A DNA stretch of 64,000 nt from Pseudobacteriovorax antillogorgiicola (GCF_900177345.1 NZ_FWZT01000013.1:124001-188000); one strand, 5' to 3'. Shown: positions 47,324 through 57,241, counted from the stretch's first letter. The notes: generated by a model not told the origin, from the letters alone. A program made the numbers and translations.

Positions 47324-47857
47324 ATGAAATACTTGGTTTTCACCGCATTGCTAGCATTCACTAGCTGCAGTCACAAAGTTCCAAACAAGAGACCCATAGA
47401 TTCTGTCTTCCCAAGTGTCTCTGGCAAGGCCTTGGATAATAAGACTTGGCGAATCCCTGAGGACCTTAACGGCAAAATCGCTCTGCTCTTAATTGGCTAC
47501 AAGCAAAACAGCCAGTTCGACATTGATCGTTGGCTGATTGGTCTCGACATGAAACAGGCTTCCTTCAACATTTTCGAAATCCCAACGGTTAGCGGCTGGA
47601 TTCCAAGCTTGCTATCTGATCGAATTGATGAAGGGATGCGATCCGGAATCCCAGATGATATTTGGAATGTCGTGATCACCGTTTATGATGATGCAGATAA
47701 AATTGTAGCATTTACTGGGAACGAAAACCCACTAAATGCTCGGGTGATACTTCTCAGCAAAAAAGGCAAAGTCATCTTTTTTCACGATGAAGGATTTTCC
47801 GTTCCAGACTTGAATCGTCTGATGCTTGAAGCTAAAGAGATTGGAGCCAAAGACTAG
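47324..47857 (+). CDS. Thioredoxin-fold-like lipoprotein without CxxC
   Basis: The start is at ATG 47324, because AAAGGGTGG lies just before it; a frame exists from 47291. The 177-residue product has lipobox FTSC. The body (VFPSVSGKALDNKTWRIPED, GKIALLLIGYKQNSQFDIDR, NARVILLSKKGKVIFFHDEG) follows the strand order of peroxiredoxin/ATP10-like thioredoxin folds but has no redox Cys pair. It may be a non-redox relative that binds protein or haem; uncertain. It ends in a strong terminator at its stop codon. Confidence 0.65.
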   Translation: MKYLVFTALLAFTSCSHKVPNKRPIDSVFPSVSGKALDNKTWRIPEDLNGKIALLLIGYKQNSQFDIDRWLIGLDMKQASFNIFEIPTVSGWIPSLLSDRIDEGMRSGIPDDIWNVVITVYDDADKIVAFTGNENPLNARVILLSKKGKVIFFHDEGFSVPDLNRLMLEAKEIGAKD

Positions 47858-47867
47858 CTTTGGCTCC
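47843..47867 (+). terminator. Rho-independent terminator overlapping the stop codon
   Basis: A perfect 10-bp stem, GGAGCCAAAG and CTTTGGCTCC around ACTAG. The TAG stop of the preceding gene is in the loop. It is followed by ATCAAGTTTTC, so it ends the HAD-thioredoxin-like transcript. Confidence 0.8.
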
Positions 47868-47908
47868 ATCAAGTTTTCACTCAATCGAAAGTACTAGCTC
47901 GGATCAGC

Positions 47909-49153
47909 CTATCGATAGCAAGAGCCCTCTTGGACCTTTTGGATTTTCTTCCACATCGTATTCACCCACTGCTCAGAACTGATCTGGTTTCGGTTAAAGG
48001 GTAATCGAGGCAGCCAAGGGAAGCCTAGATTGTCCTGTGCTACCAAAGTCATCTTTCTTGCAATGTCCTGATCTGCAATACGCTGAGAAAGCTTTGAAAC
48101 AGCAACCAACTGCTCAACCTGTTCGTATGTAATCTGAGACATCAGATCGGCAAGGAACGCGCGACCTGCCTCCGAAATCTTTTGCTCCTGAAGTGTTGTA
48201 GGCTCACTTGTCCCACCGACAGCAAATACTTGCGCTGTACAACCACTCCAGCCAGCCCCTCGCCAAAAACTCCAGATAGGAGCAATGTCCCAAAACCTGA
48301 AGCTAGCAGAGGGCGGTAGATTGACAAGAGAACCTTCCTTATCCTTGAATTTATAGCTACCTAAAGTTGCTCCAAGATCTTGAACCACAAGATATTTTTG
48401 ATCTTCTGGGCACTCTTCGCCTTTGTCAGGTTCGATAGCACAGTACAGGCGCTGGTTGGAGCGCTTATTGTCGCCATGCTGAAGAACGGCCATGAGAAGA
48501 GTCAGGGCTTCACGAGCAGTGTTCTGCTCTTCAACTTGATGCCGGTAGCCCTCATTGAGAAACTCATCAAAACCCCAGCCTTCGATCTCTTTTCCGTCGA
48601 CCTGCGCGATAGTTTCCTCACCGAACTTTTTCTCAATCAGGACGTAGTCAAACTCCCGTTCTCTAAACTCTGCGTTTATATCTTCTTGATTTAGAGCGTA
48701 GTCTTGCGTGTACTGGAAGGGGTTTTCTGGGCAATCAGTACAAATGACTTTAGCAACGGGGTAGTTACAGTCTGCTTTGAATCCAATGAGTTGTAGCAAT
48801 CGTGATGAGAAAACTTCTGAAAAGACTTCAGCGTTTGTCTGACCATACTTTACCTTAAGCTTCTTACCTTCAGGAGTACGGCACTTAAATTTGGGGGTCC
48901 AACCGCTACCCACGTCGCCGCGTTTAGGCTTGATATAGGAGCAAGTCACCACATCTGTGGGCTCAAAAGCAGGACAGTGAGAGGTGGAACCGAGCAAATT
49001 CTCACTTGAAATATCGTAGTTTGGCTGCTCCCAAACCATACCCTGACGGATAAACTCTTGACGAGTTTCACTACCGTCGATGTAGATATCAGCACGAGCA
49101 CCTGCTGAGACCATACTTACAATGAAAATGAGACCAAGTAGACGTGAATGCAT
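47909..49153 (-). CDS. Exported protein with kinase-like motifs
   Basis: A 414-residue protein with a Sec signal (cleavage near ARA-D). Cys-rich segments flank a core with motifs in protein-kinase order. Lys102 in LKVKYGQTNAEVFSEVFSSR is a candidate ATP-binding Lys, with Glu113 nearby. Hinge-like VLIEKKFGEE (~171-180), HGDNKRSNQRL (226-236; like an HxDxKxxN catalytic loop) and VVQDLGATLG (256-265; like the metal-binding DFG) follow. I know of no named family that it matches clearly. If correct it would be a periplasmic or secreted small-molecule or protein kinase of the FAM20C/HipA/CotH sort. It is transcribed alone with its own ribosome site. The motif reading is mine and untested. Confidence 0.55.
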   Translation of the reverse strand: MHSRLLGLIFIVSMVSAGARADIYIDGSETRQEFIRQGMVWEQPNYDISSENLLGSTSHCPAFEPTDVVTCSYIKPKRGDVGSGWTPKFKCRTPEGKKLKVKYGQTNAEVFSEVFSSRLLQLIGFKADCNYPVAKVICTDCPENPFQYTQDYALNQEDINAEFREREFDYVLIEKKFGEETIAQVDGKEIEGWGFDEFLNEGYRHQVEEQNTAREALTLLMAVLQHGDNKRSNQRLYCAIEPDKGEECPEDQKYLVVQDLGATLGSYKFKDKEGSLVNLPPSASFRFWDIAPIWSFWRGAGWSGCTAQVFAVGGTSEPTTLQEQKISEAGRAFLADLMSQITYEQVEQLVAVSKLSQRIADQDIARKMTLVAQDNLGFPWLPRLPFNRNQISSEQWVNTMWKKIQKVQEGSCYR

Positions 49154-49258
49154 TGAATCGCCTTTTTGAAGATTGAACGAGCGCCCACCTCATTAGACTA
49201 GGTCGCCATGAAAGTCAACGAGACTCTCACGACTCGATCAACACACAGTTCCTGATCG

Positions 49259-51532
49259 TCATAGACTTGCTACACGTCCACGGGCACGGTTGTCATCGAT
49301 AATAGCTTGGTTGATAGCCTGACGAAAGAATGCTAGGCCTGCTTCAGTCAAGCTACTTTCGTTGGAAGTCGATGTGCGGGGTGAAAAAATGCCTATCCGA
49401 CGAGCTGGGGCTACATCGCCGTTAAACAAGTTTGCGCCTTTTTTATAAAGAAAGAACGTTGCACGATTCACATCTTCATCAGCCCGGCTAATCACGATTC
49501 CCTCCCCGTTAACACTACCCCATGTCACGTTTATTCCATCTGCGAATGTTTTAACCCGCCCTGTCAAGCCAAGGGATAAGGGATGACTGGAATCAACTAC
49601 ATCAATCGCATCTTCTATGCTTGTGGAAAGACCCAAGGCATTCACGAGATTAAAGTTATCCCATAAATTAAATTCCCAAATAATGATGGGAATAGGAGCA
49701 TCTTTGAGATTCGTTGGAACACTGCTTGAATTTGCGGACTCAGCGATGAGCAAAACATCCTGCCCTACCGTATCTGTGAGATCAACAGCGGCATCATCTA
49801 CAATTGATACAGAGAATCCCATGTCGCCCAGAAGGGCGACAACGGTTGTATCTTGAATGGTAAGTGCGGCTGGATTACCAACAACCATAAGGGCATTTCC
49901 CCCAACTAAAACCGTTGCTAAAGCCGGATCGCTTTCATCTCCATTGGCGTCAACAGCAGTCACAGGGATACTCAACAGTCCGTTGAAACCAGCTTCAGGA
50001 GTTACGACTAGGGTATTACCAGCTAGTGATGCACTCCCTTGAGCAGGTGTAACCGCTCCTATCTTCCAATCGATGATGGCATCCTGCCCCACAGGATCGA
50101 CTGCAAAAAGCTGCACTTCTACAGGAACTCCAGCGCGAGTGGCACCGTTGACATCAAAACTAAGCGGAGGGGTAGCCAACGCTCTGGGGATACAGATATC
50201 ATTACGAATCACATTTTCGTCTGCGGGGGTCAGAGTTCCCGAGCTATCGACATCTAAAAAGGTGATGATCCTTATACCGCCTCGCGGACACGCTTCGTTA
50301 CCAATTGGCAAAACTTCCTGATCGATCAAAGAGTGCAAACCATTGGTCCCTGCTTCACCTGTTGGTCCTCGATCACCAGGCTCACCTTGATCTCCTTTGG
50401 GACCTGTAGGACCAATTTCACCGCGAACTCCCTGAGGGCCTTGAGGACCTTCCTCACCTTGGGGACCCTGAGGGCCAGTAAGACCAGTTTCACCTCGTAA
50501 ACCTTGGGGACCCTCTTCCCCTGGGGGGCCTGGCTCACCTGGGGGGCCTGGCTCACCTGCAATTCCCTGATCACCTTTCACGCCTGCTGGGCCTTCCTCA
50601 CCGGGAGGACCAACGGGTCCTGTAGGCCCCTCGGGCCCAATAGGTCCTTGAGGCCCTTGTTCTCCAGTTGCTCCTTGGTCTCCTTTGGCCCCAGCAGGGC
50701 CTTCCTCACCAGGAGGTCCTACAGGACCAGGGGGGCCGGGAGGGCCTGGCTCGCCAATAGGCCCTTGAGGACCAACAATCGTGTCTCCCTTATCCCCTTT
50801 ATCTCCCTTTGGCCCTTCTGGTCCAGGAGGGCCTTCCTCACCTGCTGGTCCCTGTAGTCCTTGAGGACCTGGCTCTCCCTTAGCACCTGGAGGGCCCTGC
50901 TCACCTGCTGGTCCTGGATCCCCTTTCGCTCCAACGGGACCATCTTCTCCAGCTGGTCCTTCGGGGCCCACAGGTCCCTGAGGGCCGGGAGGGCCTTGAT
51001 TCAAATCCCTCCGACGTTCAAGCAACGCAGCATCTGCATTGATAAACGATCCTTGGTCAAAAAAATTGCGCAGTGTGAGTACTAACTCACCACCGGCCTC
51101 CACGGTTACCGTATCGAGGTAGTGCCAACCCTGAAGTTGATCGTCTATGTAATCAACACGGGAGTTTTGCTGATTCACCGTATAAAACCACGTACTGCTA
51201 CCCGTGCTTTCGGATACAAAGTAGGTGGCATCCTGAGCATAGGCCTCACCTTTTATTGTCGATACAAAGAGACGGTAGTCGCCAGGCTCAAGATCGCGAA
51301 AAAACCAAGTTGCTAAGCTGACAACCGGATCAGTTACTTCAAAACGTCGAACTTCAACAAAGTCACCTCCAACAGCCGAGACATCGGTATTAGTTGTCCA
51401 GTTGCCATTAGTGAAGAAGTTTGGGTCCTGGTTGTCAATTACGATCCGCTCTTGACTCATAGAATAGCTAGGGCTAAGGCACAGTAGTCCTAAGCCTAAC
51501 GCAAAGCGCGCGACCCATCGGGCAAGGTACAT
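49259..51532 (-). CDS. Collagen-like surface protein with golvesin-type N-domain
   Basis: A 757-residue secreted protein with a signal peptide and GAGGAG site. Residues ~30-172 ([20 protein letters not shown], then [21 protein letters not shown] and [11 protein letters not shown]) match the golvesin/Xly binding-domain pattern. Residues ~180-398 are about 70 Gly-X-Y triplets, many [10 protein letters not shown] and KGDQG types, with one interruption (DTIVG). An EF-hand/dockerin-like loop ([13 protein letters not shown]) follows, then an Ig-like region and a domain [20 protein letters not shown] of unknown role. It should form a trimeric triple-helix stalk and act in adhesion or coat structure. 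Confidence 0.85.
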   Translation of the reverse strand: MYLARWVARFALGLGLLCLSPSYSMSQERIVIDNQDPNFFTNGNWTTNTDVSAVGGDFVEVRRFEVTDPVVSLATWFFRDLEPGDYRLFVSTIKGEAYAQDATYFVSESTGSSTWFYTVNQQNSRVDYIDDQLQGWHYLDTVTVEAGGELVLTLRNFFDQGSFINADAALLERRRDLNQGPPGPQGPVGPEGPAGEDGPVGAKGDPGPAGEQGPPGAKGEPGPQGLQGPAGEEGPPGPEGPKGDKGDKGDTIVGPQGPIGEPGPPGPPGPVGPPGEEGPAGAKGDQGATGEQGPQGPIGPEGPTGPVGPPGEEGPAGVKGDQGIAGEPGPPGEPGPPGEEGPQGLRGETGLTGPQGPQGEEGPQGPQGVRGEIGPTGPKGDQGEPGDRGPTGEAGTNGLHSLIDQEVLPIGNEACPRGGIRIITFLDVDSSGTLTPADENVIRNDICIPRALATPPLSFDVNGATRAGVPVEVQLFAVDPVGQDAIIDWKIGAVTPAQGSASLAGNTLVVTPEAGFNGLLSIPVTAVDANGDESDPALATVLVGGNALMVVGNPAALTIQDTTVVALLGDMGFSVSIVDDAAVDLTDTVGQDVLLIAESANSSSVPTNLKDAPIPIIIWEFNLWDNFNLVNALGLSTSIEDAIDVVDSSHPLSLGLTGRVKTFADGINVTWGSVNGEGIVISRADEDVNRATFFLYKKGANLFNGDVAPARRIGIFSPRTSTSNESSLTEAGLAFFRQAINQAIIDDNRARGRVASL

Positions 51533-51658
51533 AGCGACTCCTCAATGGCTGCCTTGTGGCGACACAAGAATTCGAAATCTCAATTTGAAAAAATGTTGCC
51601 TGTGAGTTTACGAGAATCCGACGAACTCCCCAATACCTTTTATTACAAGTTCCATTTT

Positions 51659-51886
51659 TCAAGAGTTTTGCCCAGTATGTTTTGACACTCTAGTCATGGT
51701 ACTTCCTAGCTTCAATATGTCGGCTACATGCTGACACAAGGCTTGGTACTCAGCAGGAGACAGACGAGTTTCATTCACTGCTAGAATTCGCTCTCCATGG
51801 GTTTGAATAAACTTTACGTAGCAAGCATCAAAGGCCTGGCCTATGGGAGCAGAGCTTTGAAATCTACGAATGTCATACATATTCAT
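51659..51886 (-). CDS. Small protein of unknown function
   Basis: A 75-residue soluble protein (MNMYDIRRFQSSAPIGQAFD...; HVADILKLGSTMTRVSKHTG). AGAGGT lies about 12 bases before the ATG. No signal peptide, known motif or domain. It lies 126 bases upstream of the collagen-like gene on the same strand and could be co-transcribed. Coding status is probable but not certain. Confidence 0.5.
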   Translation of the reverse strand: MNMYDIRRFQSSAPIGQAFDACYVKFIQTHGERILAVNETRLSPAEYQALCQHVADILKLGSTMTRVSKHTGQNS

Positions 51887-52108
51887 CTTAGTGGCTACCT
51901 CTAATCATTCTTCATACGTACTAGTCGTCGGAGTTGAGGAATGACTTCTAACGAAGGTTTGTTAGTAGTTGCCTATTATGGTTTAGCAATACCTAATAAC
52001 TTAGCGCTTGTATGAAGTGTAGTTGATAGGAACGAAAGAGATAGTTTGCGCACGAATAGAAAAAACTTTGGTATGCTGACGAAAGGACCTAGGTAAATTA
52101 GTAGAAAC

Positions 52109-52432
52109 CTAGCTGCAGATGGCCGCCATTGCCACATTGCGACTTTTGAATATATAGGTGTAGCGATCCTTGAACTTACACTTATTGCTGAAGCCCTTGA
52201 ATCGGTAGTGTCCAGGAGGAATTTCGACGCTCGGATTGCGTCCTTCGGCAACGTAGACTCGGCCATTCACGGTGTTATGCGCCTCGATCCGAATTGGATC
52301 TTGAACTAGCATACGCTTGCCGTTTACTTGAAATGCTGCGTAGCGAAGCGTAAAGGGACCGAACTCAGAATTTCTAGCGATGAGTTCAGAGCTTAGTAGC
52401 AGGTTTAGGATCAGAATCAAAAGGAATTTCAC
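52109..52432 (-). CDS. Small exported protein
   Basis: The start is set at GTG 52432 (read MKFLLILILNLLLSSELIA), 9 bases after GGAG; an in-frame ATG at 52456 lacks such a site. About 107 residues: a signal peptide, then a beta-rich domain with strands SEFGPFTLRYAAFQVNGKRM and VEIPPGHYRFKGFSNKCKFK, and a C-terminal Cys. The two Cys may pair. Its pattern recalls small secreted proteins of predatory and marine delta-type bacteria, but no family is recognised. Monocistronic. Confidence 0.6.
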   Translation of the reverse strand: MKFLLILILNLLLSSELIARNSEFGPFTLRYAAFQVNGKRMLVQDPIRIEAHNTVNGRVYVAEGRNPSVEIPPGHYRFKGFSNKCKFKDRYTYIFKSRNVAMAAICS

Positions 52433-52627
52433 AACAACAATCTCCGCATCGAACATCCACTACGCCATATTAGTGTGCAAAACGAGAAAGATCCAGTGAT
52501 TTTTCCTACAAAATTCTAATTACCTATTATTGCATTGGTATTTAAAAGTGGCTAGGAGAAAGGTGTCTAAGGATTTGACACCATATGGAAAGGCTGATGA
52601 GCCTAGGCCCACCGATGAGCAAAGGCC

Positions 52628-55126
52628 TTAAGCAACGAGTTGATTGTTGGGGTTGTTCTTATTGCCGATATAGGCATCCGGGACACCAATAATGATAGCA
52701 AATGGAACAGTATCTTCTTCCATTTCCTGGAGAGTTTCTTCGCCATTGCGAGGGCTCAAAATCTTAAGTTCAATGGAGCCACCCAGCTCTTCAATATCAA
52801 CCTTGACCGCATCCATACCCACGCCACGGCCAGAAATCTCTGTTACATCATCTTTGGTACTGAAGCCTGCCTTGAAGATCTCACGGGCGATCTCATTTAA
52901 AGTCGTATCAGGGGAAAGAGATCGTCGTTCGCTTATCTTTCTAAGATCGATCCCTGCCCCATCATCCTGCACAGTAATCAGCCCGGCGCCTTCCTTTGTT
53001 TCAAAGGTGAATTTTAAAGTGCCCCGTTCGTCTTTGCCCTTCTTCTTTCTAATCTTTGGCTCTTCTATCCCATGGTCTAAGGCGTTACGAATGATATGAT
53101 TGAGAACGCCCCTAAAGTTATGTTCAATTTCTCTTTTTAGCCAGAAAGAATCACTGAATTCCAAATTTGGAGTTGGTTTTTTCAACCGTTTCGAAAGCGG
53201 TTCAAGGGGCTTACGGACGAAGTCAAGAATTTCGTTAAAGGAGATATAGCACTTATCATAAAAAATATCCCGTAGCTCTTGGAGATGGGGATTGTCATTG
53301 ATGGATAGCTCTGAAATCGCCGATAGGTAGAGGTTTGCTCGGGAGTGTAAACCCATTGAATCAGATGACGGAAAGTAGAGGTTCACTGTCTTCTCAAGAC
53401 CTTTGTATAACATAATCGTCTTCTGACAATATTCCTGCCCTTTTGCAACAAATTCATCACCCTCGATCTTCTGTAATTTTGATTCAAATTCGTGAATATG
53501 ATCGCCGAGGTCCTTAAACCCATAAGCGAGGCTATTGCCTTTTACGGTATGTAAAATACGCTGGATTTTATTTGCATCTTTGCTCTGCTCTAACAACGAA
53601 ATCTCATTTTTTATGAAGCGCCTCACATTCTCTGGCCCGTGAGAGGCAATGTTCAGAATAAACCGTCCTTTTTCTGCTTCTTCTTCCGCCTTTGCCTTGA
53701 GCTTATTAACTTCAGTCACATCTTTCACAGTAACTAGGACAGAGGAAACCTGGCCTTCGGGGCCATAGTGCGGCGAGTATGATAGTTCCAAGTAGTTCTT
53801 TTTAGTTTTCAAACTAAGTGGCAGAAGTGATGAGTTGGCTTCATAGGTTAAATCATCTTCATTTATCATAGTATCCAAAATTTCTGGAGTTCGTTCTGAA
53901 TGAAGTGCCTTAAAAACTTCATTAGTTGATTTACCCTTCAGATCTCCAAACATCTGTTTAGCGGCCTTCGAGTATTCGTCACCAAGTTGCTTATCAGGCA
54001 TGATTTTAAAGATTGCAATGTCAATATTATCCAAAAGGAACCGGATTTCCTTAGTTTTTTCGTCTACCATGAACTGTAGATTTTCAGTGAAGTCTTTTAC
54101 CTGGACACGCATGTTCTCAAAAATTTCACACAACTGCCCAATTTCATCATCCGACATTTTCTTCACTTTAGATTCGTAGTGACCACTGGCAATTTCCTGA
54201 GCCGCTTTCGAAAGGTAAGTCACCGGTTTAGAGATTTTACCAGCTACGAAGGCCGAGATCGCAAACCCCAAGATAGTCATCAATACTGCAGAACCAGCTA
54301 GCGCAAGGAATAGCTGATTCTCGCTATCTTTACCCAGGCGAATTAATTCTTCCCGTGTAGTATTCGTTCGTTCCTCTTGCTTACCAATAATCTTTGCTAG
54401 ATCATCCTTGGTTTTCTGCACAAACTTATTGGTTTTTTCCAAAGAGATGACATAGCGAAGATAGCCTACTGCTTCACCTTCTTCCATAAGGTCATCGATT
54501 TCATCAGGTTCTCCTTCGAAAACAGGAGTGGCTACATCATAGGCTTGGACGACTCTCGTTTCACCGGAGGCTGTGGTATAGGTAAAACTTACCTGCTCTA
54601 TACCGCTCGTCTTCCTTTGAATGATCCCCGGAAGATTGCCGTCTTCAAACTCAAAGTCTTCTCCTACCCAAGTATCGATATCAGAATTGAACTTAAGACC
54701 CTTGGGAAGGCCATTCGGGTACTGGGGCGTCGATATTTTCGTTGCCCGAATATCTTCCCCTTCCACAACATAGAATGCGGCAAAAATAATATCGTCATCG
54801 AGCTTCAAAGATTCGGAGATGAATTCTTGGATGAATAGAACCTGGTTATCCACAAATGGAGTAGTCAGGGACATACGATCTTTAGCGATAAGATTCAAGC
54901 CCTTCTTTCGAGCCTGCTCTTCGTATATTTCGATGATTTCATTTTGAGTGACTTGAGAGGCCTGTTTGAAGTCACCAATAAATTGATTGGTGGCCTCATT
55001 GCCCTTATTAAGAAAGTTCGTGATGAGGTTATCCGAGAATAGGGCGACCATGACTGATGAAATCACCAACACGGAGAAGATGCCGAGAAGGCTGGACGCT
55101 ACAATTTTATTCTTAATCGACTTCAT
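52628..55126 (-). CDS. CheA-like sensor kinase with Cache-like sensor and HAMP
   Basis: An 832-residue protein with TM1 (~8-30), a ~240-residue periplasmic double-Cache-like region, TM2 (~270-292), HAMP (KISKPVTYLSKAAQEIASGH), coil, PAS-like domain, and Hpt (RILHTVKGNSLAYGF, His ~527). A CheA-type HATPase ends it (HIIRNALDHGIEEP ~685, VQDDGAGIDL, ISGRGVGMDAV ~764). There is no receiver or CheW domain. It lies downstream of two periplasmic-binding-protein-like genes and a TonB receptor on the same strand (76 bases from the nearest), so they may act together. It is a paralogue of the kinases at 28594, 37532 and 43289. Confidence 0.9.
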   Translation of the reverse strand: MKSIKNKIVASSLLGIFSVLVISSVMVALFSDNLITNFLNKGNEATNQFIGDFKQASQVTQNEIIEIYEEQARKKGLNLIAKDRMSLTTPFVDNQVLFIQEFISESLKLDDDIIFAAFYVVEGEDIRATKISTPQYPNGLPKGLKFNSDIDTWVGEDFEFEDGNLPGIIQRKTSGIEQVSFTYTTASGETRVVQAYDVATPVFEGEPDEIDDLMEEGEAVGYLRYVISLEKTNKFVQKTKDDLAKIIGKQEERTNTTREELIRLGKDSENQLFLALAGSAVLMTILGFAISAFVAGKISKPVTYLSKAAQEIASGHYESKVKKMSDDEIGQLCEIFENMRVQVKDFTENLQFMVDEKTKEIRFLLDNIDIAIFKIMPDKQLGDEYSKAAKQMFGDLKGKSTNEVFKALHSERTPEILDTMINEDDLTYEANSSLLPLSLKTKKNYLELSYSPHYGPEGQVSSVLVTVKDVTEVNKLKAKAEEEAEKGRFILNIASHGPENVRRFIKNEISLLEQSKDANKIQRILHTVKGNSLAYGFKDLGDHIHEFESKLQKIEGDEFVAKGQEYCQKTIMLYKGLEKTVNLYFPSSDSMGLHSRANLYLSAISELSINDNPHLQELRDIFYDKCYISFNEILDFVRKPLEPLSKRLKKPTPNLEFSDSFWLKREIEHNFRGVLNHIIRNALDHGIEEPKIRKKKGKDERGTLKFTFETKEGAGLITVQDDGAGIDLRKISERRSLSPDTTLNEIAREIFKAGFSTKDDVTEISGRGVGMDAVKVDIEELGGSIELKILSPRNGEETLQEMEEDTVPFAIIIGVPDAYIGNKNNPNNQLVA

Positions 55127-55202
55127 ATACCCTCAGCCTACCTTTCGCTTCCATACCCATACCACCAAACCGCTGCTGATATGAGACTCTGATTCAGGTG
55201 AG

Positions 55203-56162
55203 CTAGTCTTCGCCAACAATTCTCAATCCATCAACCTTACGGTTCTTTATTTTTATATTCAGTCGTTCTAATATCTCTTTATTGAGAACCTTGTCATTGG
55301 ACACCATGTACTCAACTCCGTAGTCTTCTGGGCTTGCATCTCCATCAAGGATCGAAAGAGCCATATCCGATACGTGAGCAGCAAGTCCCGACGCGTTAGG
55401 ATAAGCGGAGAAGGCACACATATTAATTGGTGGGAGCGAAAACTTTTCTACACCACACAAGAACGGGATGCTCTGCTTCTTAGACTCCTGTATCCACACC
55501 TTAACGAAGGTTTTCTTGTTTATGAGCTTACTATCAAGCATAACCCAGAGGGCATCAGCACTATCCGATGCATTTTCTACTTCCTTAGCGACCTCATCAT
55601 TAATGTCATCCTGATCGCCCTTTTCGACATTTACGGTCACCAGCTCGATATTCTCGCGCTTCAGGTAGCGCTTCGCATCCGAAATCAGTTCTTCAGAGGA
55701 GCTTTTTCGGTAAAGAACTTTAACTTTTCTAATCTTCTTTTTGATGATTTTATTCAGCTCGCTCACAATGGTGAAACCAGATACTTCGTAGCCAACTCCC
55801 GCAATGCCTTCGATATCATCCAGCTCTTTCTTAAGATTGAGCGCCATCGTTGCAACCATCGGAGGTAGCTTCTTATCCTGAGCCACTAGCTCTTTAGCTT
55901 TCGCTACGGCCACATTGTCGAGAAGGATAACTAACTTGCTTGCCTTGATGTGGTCGTTGTACAAGTCTTTCGCTTCGGTATCGCGGTCGATGACAGTCTC
56001 GCCGTAGTCAAGATCGGCTCCCATTTCTTGCTTGAGTAATTTAGCGAACGCCTCGAAATCTTTGCCTTCGCTTCGGACAATCATAACTTCAGCCCCGTAA
56101 AGGTTCTGGGACATGGTTAGCAACATCATCCAGCTTAGTATGTTTAAAAGTGAGAACTTCAT
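55203..56162 (-). CDS. Periplasmic ABC-substrate-binding-like protein
   Basis: A 319-residue exported protein (signal ends near LYGA). The body resembles the ABC_sub_bind family of type-1 periplasmic binding proteins: LVILLDNVAVAKAKELVAQ, VRK-type strands, EGIAGVGYEVSGFTIVSELN, and CAFSAYPNASGLAAHVSDMA. No permease or ATPase gene is nearby. It starts inside the end of the preceding gene (ATGA overlap) and precedes the kinase by 76 bases. It may present a ligand to the Cache-like kinase rather than to a transporter; that is inference. Confidence 0.75.
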   Translation of the reverse strand: MKFSLLNILSWMMLLTMSQNLYGAEVMIVRSEGKDFEAFAKLLKQEMGADLDYGETVIDRDTEAKDLYNDHIKASKLVILLDNVAVAKAKELVAQDKKLPPMVATMALNLKKELDDIEGIAGVGYEVSGFTIVSELNKIIKKKIRKVKVLYRKSSSEELISDAKRYLKRENIELVTVNVEKGDQDDINDEVAKEVENASDSADALWVMLDSKLINKKTFVKVWIQESKKQSIPFLCGVEKFSLPPINMCAFSAYPNASGLAAHVSDMALSILDGDASPEDYGVEYMVSNDKVLNKEILERLNIKIKNRKVDGLRIVGED

Positions 56163-56878
56163 TTCACGCTCCCTACTTTGTCATAGCCGAATTTTGAGAT
56201 CGTCTTCGCTTCCACCTTAAGGAGTCCATCGTGTTTGCCTTTTTGATCTTTTTTGACGAAGAAGATCGGAGCTTCTATTTCGAGGGTCTCAATGATCTCG
56301 AACTGGGCTTCTGATTGTTTCTTCACAATTTCTAGATCGTGTTCATCGATAAGGATATGATTGACGTTGCCTAAACTTAGCATCGGTACTAAGTCTAGGC
56401 CCTTTTTTACTAGTTTAATGCGTTTGATCTTGCCGTTGAGCCGTTCCTTGACAATACTCTTCGAGGCCTTTCGCTTGCCCGCTTCATCGATCGCCGCGAC
56501 CGACTTTTTACCTTTGTCAGCCCCTTTCAGAGTAACTAGTAGGAGCTTGCCAAGATTTTTGCCTTTCCGCAAAAGTGTGAATTGCGGTTCCATATTCCCT
56601 ATTTGTTTGTTTCCCTTGACACTCGCTGGCAGCAGCACCACATCGAAAGCATCCGATTTGTGGGTCGCTAATAGGTCTTTAACCCGCGCGAATATTTTGA
56701 CTTCGTAGCCCTTGAGAGTAGCATCCTCTTTGATCAAGGCCTCAAGCTCTTTGACAGAGTAGATATGGGGGAGAAAAACACCCATAGTCTTCGCGGAGGC
56801 AGGGAGGGCTACAAACAGAGGCACGACTATCAAGAACAGTCGTAGCAGCCTTTGCTTTGTGTACCTTGCTAAAGTCAT
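56159..56878 (-). CDS. Periplasmic binding-protein-like protein
   Basis: A 239-residue exported protein (signal ending LPASA). The sequence (KTMGVFLPHIYSVKELEALI, FDVVLLPASVKGNKQ, NVNHILIDEHDLEIVKKQ) has the two-lobe pattern of phosphonate/solute-binding proteins of the PhnD or type-2 sort but is weakly conserved. It is translationally coupled to the gene downstream (overlap at 56159-56162). It is the first gene of the SBP-SBP-kinase transcript; a 472-base gap with a MITE-like repeat lies upstream. Confidence 0.65.
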   Translation of the reverse strand: MTLARYTKQRLLRLFLIVVPLFVALPASAKTMGVFLPHIYSVKELEALIKEDATLKGYEVKIFARVKDLLATHKSDAFDVVLLPASVKGNKQIGNMEPQFTLLRKGKNLGKLLLVTLKGADKGKKSVAAIDEAGKRKASKSIVKERLNGKIKRIKLVKKGLDLVPMLSLGNVNHILIDEHDLEIVKKQSEAQFEIIETLEIEAPIFFVKKDQKGKHDGLLKVEAKTISKFGYDKVGSVK

Positions 56879-57112
56879 CTGAAACCTATCCTAAACAGGG
56901 TGTCCGCACGTGCCAAACACAAGTTGAAGAGCATTTCGCTAACAACCTGGCTATCGTTAAAGCCACAGGAAAGATTAAGATTAATTTTTAAGATACTGAA
57001 TTTATGATGTTTTTTCTTTGGACCAGGCTTAAACACGAGATTAAAAATCCGAAATACATCGTAATTCTAAGCCTTTTTGGTAGGTGCTTCACGCTTATAT
57101 CGCTGGTAAGAC

Positions 57113-57241
57113 ACTAGTGCTTAGTCACATTGGATTCTCGGCTAGGCGTCGAGGAATGATTGAGGAGATAGTACTCCCGTACAGCGACGATTGAGAGACG
57201 AAGACAACAACGCCGAGGATTCAATGTGACTAAGCACTAGT
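57113..57241. mobile_element. MITE-like element with 30-bp terminal inverted repeats
   Basis: Left arm 57113-57142 begins ACTAGTGCTTAGTCACATTG; the right arm 57212-57241 is its inverse at 28 of 30 positions. The 69-base interior has no ORF. The unit (129 bases) is intergenic between the binding-protein operon and the TonB receptor gene. The target duplication is unclear. It could be a miniature transposon or a large cruciform, such as a regulatory or terminator structure; other copies would decide. Confidence 0.55.
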
